A DNA stretch of 16,804 bases from JBJKRF01 sp046704785 (GTDB lineage: Bacteria > Chloroflexota > Anaerolineae > Anaerolineales > Villigracilaceae), in the NCBI GenBank assembly GCA_046704785.1, contig JBJKRF010000095.1, forward strand, positions 1 through 16,804, written 5' to 3'. Below are positions 13,747 through 16,804 of this stretch, piece after piece (within the stretch, counting starts at the first letter, position 1; the number at the start of each line of letters is the position of its first letter). The notes under the pieces were generated by a model. It made no database searches. It saw nothing but the letters and a program-made list of their open reading frames with translations, and had not been told where the DNA came from. A program made the translations under genes and the position numbers.

Positions 13747-14436
13747 TCACGGCTCGAACTTATAGCCCACGCCCCAAACGGTCAACAGATGTTCCGGGTG
13801 GGATGGGTCGCTCTCGATCTTTTCGCGCAGCCGCCGCACGTGGACGGTGACAGTGCCGGGGTCGATATATTCGGAAATGCCCCAAACACGTTCGAGCAGG
13901 CGGTCGCGGCTGAAGACCTGGCGCGGATGGCGGGCCAACAGGTAGAGCATGTCGAACTCTTTGACGGTCAACTCGATGGGTTCGCCCCGCACCGACAGGC
14001 TGCGCGCCAGCGGGTCGATGGACAGGTTGCCTACTTCGAGTGGGCGTTCGCCTTCCGCCGCCTTTTCCCCGCCAGAACGGCGCAGGACGGCCCGCACACG
14101 GCTGACGAGTTCCTGCGGGCTGAATGGTTTGACCACGTAATCATCTGCGCCCATCTCCAACCCGGCGATGCGGTCGATCTCCTCGCGGCGCGAGGTCAGC
14201 ATGATGATGGGCACCTCGCTGCGGGCGCGCAGCCAGCGCGTAATGCTGAAGCCGTCGGTATCGGGCAGCATGATGTCGAGCACCACCAGATCAGGGATGC
14301 GTTCCTCGAGGGCGTCGAGCGCGGCCTGACCATCCGTAATGGTCTCCACACGGTATCCGGCGCGGCGCAAATACAGCCCTACCACTTCCGCGATGCTCGG
14401 TTCGTCTTCCACGACATAAATGGATTTATCCGTCAT
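13747..14436 (-). CDS. OmpR/PhoB-family response regulator
   Basis: A 229-residue two-domain regulator. The receiver domain has the acidic pocket Glu10-Asp11, phosphoacceptor Asp54 (VVLDIMLP), Thr81 and Lys103 (DDYVVKPF), all in the expected places. A short charged linker leads to the winged-helix DNA-binding domain (about 130-229), which contains ELTVKEFDMLYLLARHP, the recognition region around TVTVHVRRLREKIE and a C-terminal WGVGYKFEP hairpin. AGGAG lies 4 nt before the ATG on the minus strand. It is first in the operon with the histidine kinase and is divergent from the thioredoxin lipoprotein/CcdA operon, with 255 nt between, so both directions may be its targets. Closest by name are the PhoB, MtrA and HprR type regulators. 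The regulon is not readable from sequence. Confidence 0.96.
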   Translation of the reverse strand: MTDKSIYVVEDEPSIAEVVGLYLRRAGYRVETITDGQAALDALEERIPDLVVLDIMLPDTDGFSITRWLRARSEVPIIMLTSRREEIDRIAGLEMGADDYVVKPFSPQELVSRVRAVLRRSGGEKAAEGERPLEVGNLSIDPLARSLSVRGEPIELTVKEFDMLYLLARHPRQVFSRDRLLERVWGISEYIDPGTVTVHVRRLREKIESDPSHPEHLLTVWGVGYKFEP

Positions 14437-14691
14437 CCTTCTCCTGCGTTGGGCCTTTTGGAAACTCCATCGAACACATCCGGCCCACTTTTATAATACT
14501 GCAAAGCGCTCTCGACGCGCGACGTTGTTCATACTTTCGTAATCTTTTCCGCGATTTATTTTAACCTTGCAACGTTACAATGGGATGAATAGCGCGCTGG
14601 CATGCCAGCTTTTGCCGGCCAAGTGTTCCTCAATTTTCTTTTCCGTGATACGGTTCTTTCCAAAGAATCGCTATTCGCCAGGAGGACCAAA
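14437..14691. other. Divergent regulatory region between response regulator and thioredoxin lipoprotein
   Basis: 255 bases without a gene. The frame of the downstream gene is open back to 14602 but has no translation signal there. The region holds a near-palindrome TTGCAACGTTACAA at 14567-14580 (6 of 7 pairs) overlapping a possible -10 TACAAT (14576-14581). It also contains a perfect 14-bp palindrome GCTGGCATGCCAGC at 14596-14609 and an AT-rich TTATAATA at about 14490-14498 toward the response regulator. No convincing -35 hexamer pairs with these -10 candidates. It probably contains two divergent promoters and operators. Confidence 0.45.
14680..14685 (+). promoter_or_regulatory. Shine-Dalgarno deciding the start of the thioredoxin lipoprotein
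   Basis: A perfect AGGAGG with 6 nt to the ATG at 14692. Upstream in-frame starts at 14602 and after have none and would put 30 unlikely residues before the signal peptide. Confidence 0.85.
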
Positions 14692-15228
14692 ATGCGAAAA
14701 ATCCTAGTTTTTGCTCTCTCCCTTGCCCTGCTGCTTTCCGCCTGTGGCAGCCCGGCGCCGGCTGCCACCGCCACGAGTACGCCGGCCTGGTTTGCGTACA
14801 ACTTCACCGACGCCGCCACCGGCCAGAAATTCAGCATCGATAGCCTGAAAGGCAAAGTTGTGCTGGTCGAGACTATGGCGCAGTGGTGTACGAACTGCAA
14901 GCAACAACAAACCCAGGTGCGAGACCTGCGCACCAAGCTGGGTGATCAGCCGGATTTCGTCAGCATTGGTTTGGACATCGATCTGAACGAGACCGCCGGA
15001 AATCTGCGAACGTACGTCAAGCAGAACAATTTCAACTGGCTGCATGCGGTTGCTACGCCCTCGGTGGCGCGCGAGATCAGCAACCTGTACGGCAGCGAAT
15101 TCCTCAATCCGCCCTCCACTCCGATCTTGATCGTCGACCGGCAGGGCGTCGCCCATCCCTTGCCATTCGGTATCAAGAGCGCCGATGACCTCTATAAGGC
15201 GATCCAACCCCTCTTGAACGCCTCCTGA
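14692..15228 (+). CDS. Thioredoxin-fold lipoprotein (TlpA/ResA-like), partner of CcdA
   Basis: A 178-residue exported thiol-disulfide oxidoreductase. The ideal Shine-Dalgarno at 14680-14685 fixes the start. The signal peptide MRKILVFALSLALLLSAC has a lipobox LSAC (lipidated Cys18), followed by a short Ala/Thr/Pro spacer. The thioredoxin domain has the active site QWCTNCK (Cys66, Cys69) and a Thr-cisPro pair (Thr143-Pro144) before ILIVDRQG. CTNC is an unusual dipeptide between the cysteines compared with CGPC or CEPC. The ccdA gene starts 32 nt downstream, so this is an electron acceptor/donor pair at the outer face of the membrane, as in cytochrome c maturation or general reduction of exported proteins. 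No apocytochrome or heme ligation gene is visible here, so a repair role is at least as likely. Confidence 0.9.
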   Translation: MRKILVFALSLALLLSACGSPAPAATATSTPAWFAYNFTDAATGQKFSIDSLKGKVVLVETMAQWCTNCKQQQTQVRDLRTKLGDQPDFVSIGLDIDLNETAGNLRTYVKQNNFNWLHAVATPSVAREISNLYGSEFLNPPSTPILIVDRQGVAHPLPFGIKSADDLYKAIQPLLNAS

Positions 15229-15260
15229 TCGGCCCGGACCCTGCATATTGGAAATCTCCT

Positions 15261-15938
15261 ATGAACCTTGACACCATCCTGACCTCGCTGGGTATTGGCC
15301 TGCTGGCGACCACCAGCCCCTGCGTCTTCCCACTCTATCCCGGTTTTCTGGCCTATCTCAGCGGCGGAAGTCAGACGCTCGAAGGTAAACGGGGTCGCTA
15401 TTTCCTGGGCTTTTTCGTGCTGGCTGGTGTGTTGACCATGATGCTGGCCATGGGCGGAGTCATCGCGGCGCTCTCGGTCTCGGTGGGACGCGCGCTATCG
15501 GTGGTCATCCCCATTGCCGATGGGATCATCCTGCTGTTGGGCCTGCTGCTCCTGCTCGACAGGAATCCCTTCAAGCGCCTGCCGCAGATTCAGGCGCCGG
15601 TGCTTTCGCATCCTTTTGTCAATGCTTTTGTCTATGGCTTGCTTTATGGCCCCATCGCGCTGCCCTGTTCCGGCCCGCTGGTGGTCAGCATCTTTGTGAT
15701 CTCACTGACCCTCGGTGAAGCGCTCAATACGCTCAGCGTCTTTTTCTGGTTCGGGGTGGGATTTGGTCTGCCCCTGTTGGTGCTCTCGTTCCTCTCCGGT
15801 GCAGCACAGCGCTGGATCACGCGCCAGTTTGCCTTGCACAGCCGTATCATCAACATCGTCAGCGGGCTCCTGCTGGTGGGTGTTGGCGTATATGATTTAT
15901 GGTCGAATTGGGCGCTGATTACCACGTTTCTCGGATAG
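15261..15938 (+). CDS. ccdA: CcdA-type transmembrane thiol electron transporter
   Basis: A 225-residue membrane protein with about six helices and almost no loops, of normal CcdA length. The two redox cysteines of the DsbD-beta/CcdA family are present: Cys21 in TTSPCVFPLYPGFLAYLSGG in the first helix, and Cys136 in YGPIALPCSGPLV in the fourth. These carry reducing equivalents from cytoplasmic thioredoxin to an extracytoplasmic thioredoxin-like partner. That partner is almost certainly the lipoprotein encoded just upstream, and possibly also the DipZ-type lipoprotein on the opposite strand. The ribosome binding site is weak (GGAAA). A strong terminator follows directly after the stop, closing a two-gene operon. 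Confidence 0.95.
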   Translation: MNLDTILTSLGIGLLATTSPCVFPLYPGFLAYLSGGSQTLEGKRGRYFLGFFVLAGVLTMMLAMGGVIAALSVSVGRALSVVIPIADGIILLLGLLLLLDRNPFKRLPQIQAPVLSHPFVNAFVYGLLYGPIALPCSGPLVVSIFVISLTLGEALNTLSVFFWFGVGFGLPLLVLSFLSGAAQRWITRQFALHSRIINIVSGLLLVGVGVYDLWSNWALITTFLG

Positions 15939-15980
15939 AAGAACAGGTCGCATAAGGGAAAAGGTGCGGCCTGTTCTTTT
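15939..15980 (+). terminator. Intrinsic terminator after ccdA
   Basis: The stem AAGAACAGG (15939-15947) plus CGCA (15949-15952) pairs with TGCG (15965-15968) plus CCTGTTCTT (15970-15978). One T-G pair between the two blocks keeps it continuous, for about 14 bp. The loop is 12 nt, and the 3' arm runs into a T stretch ending at 15980. It begins directly after the ccdA stop codon. Confidence 0.85.
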
Positions 15981-16043
15981 CGTCTGATATGCTTATATTT
16001 TCAACCGCTTTGCGTTTGTAATCCTCACGGCTTGGACGACAGG

Positions 16044-16049
16044 TATAAT
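16044..16049 (+). promoter_or_regulatory. -10 box placing the transcript start on the ATG (leaderless)
   Basis: A perfect TATAAT ends 7 nt before the ATG at 16057, so a start at the usual distance falls on or next to the A of the start codon. No Shine-Dalgarno lies between (CCCCAAT). No good -35 is seen at 16-18 nt; TTGTAA at 16016-16021 is too far upstream. Confidence 0.5.
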
Positions 16050-16056
16050 CCCCAAT

Positions 16057-16662
16057 ATGGCGCGCGAATTTTACTATGACTGGCATGTCCACCTGACCTC
16101 TCCGCCCGACAAACTCTGGCCGCTGGCGGCGGATACCAACCGCTTCAACCGCGATACCGGTCTGCCGCCGCTGACCCACGTCGTCGACGCAGACGACGTC
16201 CGTCCGGGTGCGCGCCGCCTGCGCTTCAGGATTTTCGGCGTGCGGGTGGAATGGGACGAGGAACCCTTCGAGTGGATTTTTCCCTATCGCTTCGGCGTCG
16301 TCCGTCACTACAAAAGTGGCCCCGTCGCGCAAATGCGCGTCTTGACGACGTTGCAGACGCGCCCGGAGGGCGGAACCGACCTGCGGTACCAGGTCTGGGC
16401 GCAGCCCTCGAATCTGCTGGGGAACCTGGCCATCCCATTACAGATTGGCCTGGTCAGCGCCCGACAGTTTGTCGCCACCTTCAAGCATTATGACCGCGAA
16501 ATCCAGGCCGGACACTCTGCACTGGACCTGCCCGGACGAGTTCATTTTGCGCCCGGCGGGCGTGAGCGCCTCGAGAAATCGCGCGAGCGCGTGGTACGAC
16601 GGCCCGGCGACACAGAAATCTGGCACGGTTCAGATGTGAGAAAAAGCACCTTTACAAATTAG
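16057..16662 (+). CDS. SRPBCC-domain protein resembling the N-terminus of DUF5939-type adenylate cyclases
   Basis: A 201-residue soluble protein. Residues about 1-150 look like an SRPBCC/START-like ligand-binding domain: a WHVHLTSPPDKLWPLAADTNRFNR start, alternating strands with aromatic residues (FGVRVEWDEEPFEWIFPYRFGVVRHY), and a final amphipathic helix. The stretch PGRVHFAPGGRERLEKSRERVV (about 159-180) resembles the linker that, from memory, leads into DUF5939 and a cyclase domain in Chloroflexota proteins. Here the protein stops about 20 residues later, and those residues look unlike a domain. It may be a free-standing ligand-binding protein or the remnant of a longer cyclase. The start has no Shine-Dalgarno and appears leaderless. 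The following gene begins with a similar N-terminus. Confidence 0.7.
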   Translation: MAREFYYDWHVHLTSPPDKLWPLAADTNRFNRDTGLPPLTHVVDADDVRPGARRLRFRIFGVRVEWDEEPFEWIFPYRFGVVRHYKSGPVAQMRVLTTLQTRPEGGTDLRYQVWAQPSNLLGNLAIPLQIGLVSARQFVATFKHYDREIQAGHSALDLPGRVHFAPGGRERLEKSRERVVRRPGDTEIWHGSDVRKSTFTN

Positions 16663-16732
16663 AGACAGGTACCCACGGAACGGATAAGATTAAGTTGTTG
16701 TACAAAACTTATCAGACAAGAGGCTACCTGCG

Positions 16733-16804
16733 ATGACAGTTTATACGATTTCAGCACTTTCTACCAGAGTGATCTGGCCTGAACCGATTGAACAAATCTG
16801 GCAA
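16733..16804 (+). CDS. Start of a second gene with a START-like N-terminus (partial)
   Basis: Only 24 codons lie in the window, open to the last base: MTVYTISALSTRV followed by IWPEPIEQIWQ. The pattern of a short beta strand followed by P-x-x-x-(I/L)-W matches the start of the preceding SRPBCC protein (SPPDKLWPL), so this may be a related or intact copy. The ribosome binding site is poor. An imperfect inverted repeat (GATAAG 16683-16688, CTTATC 16708-16713, with AAGTT/AACTT inside) lies just upstream. The gene's real extent is unknown. Confidence 0.5.
   Translation, partial: MTVYTISALSTRVIWPEPIEQIWQ

Noticed and set aside
14602..14691. 30-residue N-terminal extension of the thioredoxin lipoprotein
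   Set aside because: No ribosome binding site and it would bury the lipoprotein signal peptide. A perfect AGGAGG marks the ATG at 14692.
1..16804. CRISPR arrays, tRNA or rRNA genes, integrases or transposase genes
   Set aside because: No regularly spaced direct repeats, no tRNA-like cloverleaf or rRNA sequence, and no recombinase motif was seen on either strand by reading. A covariance-model scan would be needed to exclude small RNAs.

Overview
The window reads as a chromosomal segment of a moderately GC-rich bacterium, most likely Chloroflexota (Anaerolineae-like). The hints are a Ser/Thr kinase with a Thr/Pro/Ser-rich extracytoplasmic stalk, many lipoproteins with short leaders, a Tat lipoprotein version of MsrP, and a protein resembling the N-terminus of the SRPBCC/DUF5939 adenylate cyclases. 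This placement is an inference from gene style, as there is no rRNA or marker tree. The first ~120 bases are homopolymer runs that look like a contig-end artefact.

Layout: (1) 139-5542, plus strand: a translationally coupled three-gene operon holding a large protein whose later part resembles a carnitine/choline acyltransferase, a receptor-like Ser/Thr kinase with an extracytoplasmic sensor, and a tandem paralogue kinase with a C-terminal membrane anchor. (2) 5800-7041: a DHA1-type MFS drug:H+ antiporter. (3) 7102-9396, minus strand: the DNA translocase FtsK/SpoIIIE, with a hairpin terminator and a promoter overlapped by a 6-N8-6 inverted repeat. (4) 9534-9761: a 75-residue membrane protein. 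(5) 9844-14436, minus strand: response regulator, histidine kinase, DipZ-like thioredoxin lipoprotein, MsrP and MsrQ. (6) 14692-15938, plus strand and divergent: a second thioredoxin-fold lipoprotein and CcdA. (7) 16057-end: an SRPBCC-domain protein with an apparently leaderless promoter, followed by the start of a second gene with a similar N-terminus.

The most coherent system is 9844-15938, an envelope redox-repair island. MsrQ would pass electrons from the membrane to MsrP, which repairs methionine sulfoxide on exported proteins. CcdA would carry thiol electrons across the membrane to surface-anchored thioredoxin lipoproteins (CTNC and possibly CINC). A two-component system sits beside them, in a context recalling the HprRS-msrPQ locus of Escherichia coli. 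All three redox enzymes exposed outside the cell carry a lipobox, which fits a cell that has to tether them at the membrane. An 89-bp palindromic element, possibly a MITE, lies between msrP and msrQ, and one of its ends coincides with the msrP stop codon.

Only the regulatory calls and the acyltransferase and DUF5939 assignments are tentative. The FtsK, MsrP, MsrQ, two-component, MFS, kinase and CcdA assignments rest on clear motifs.
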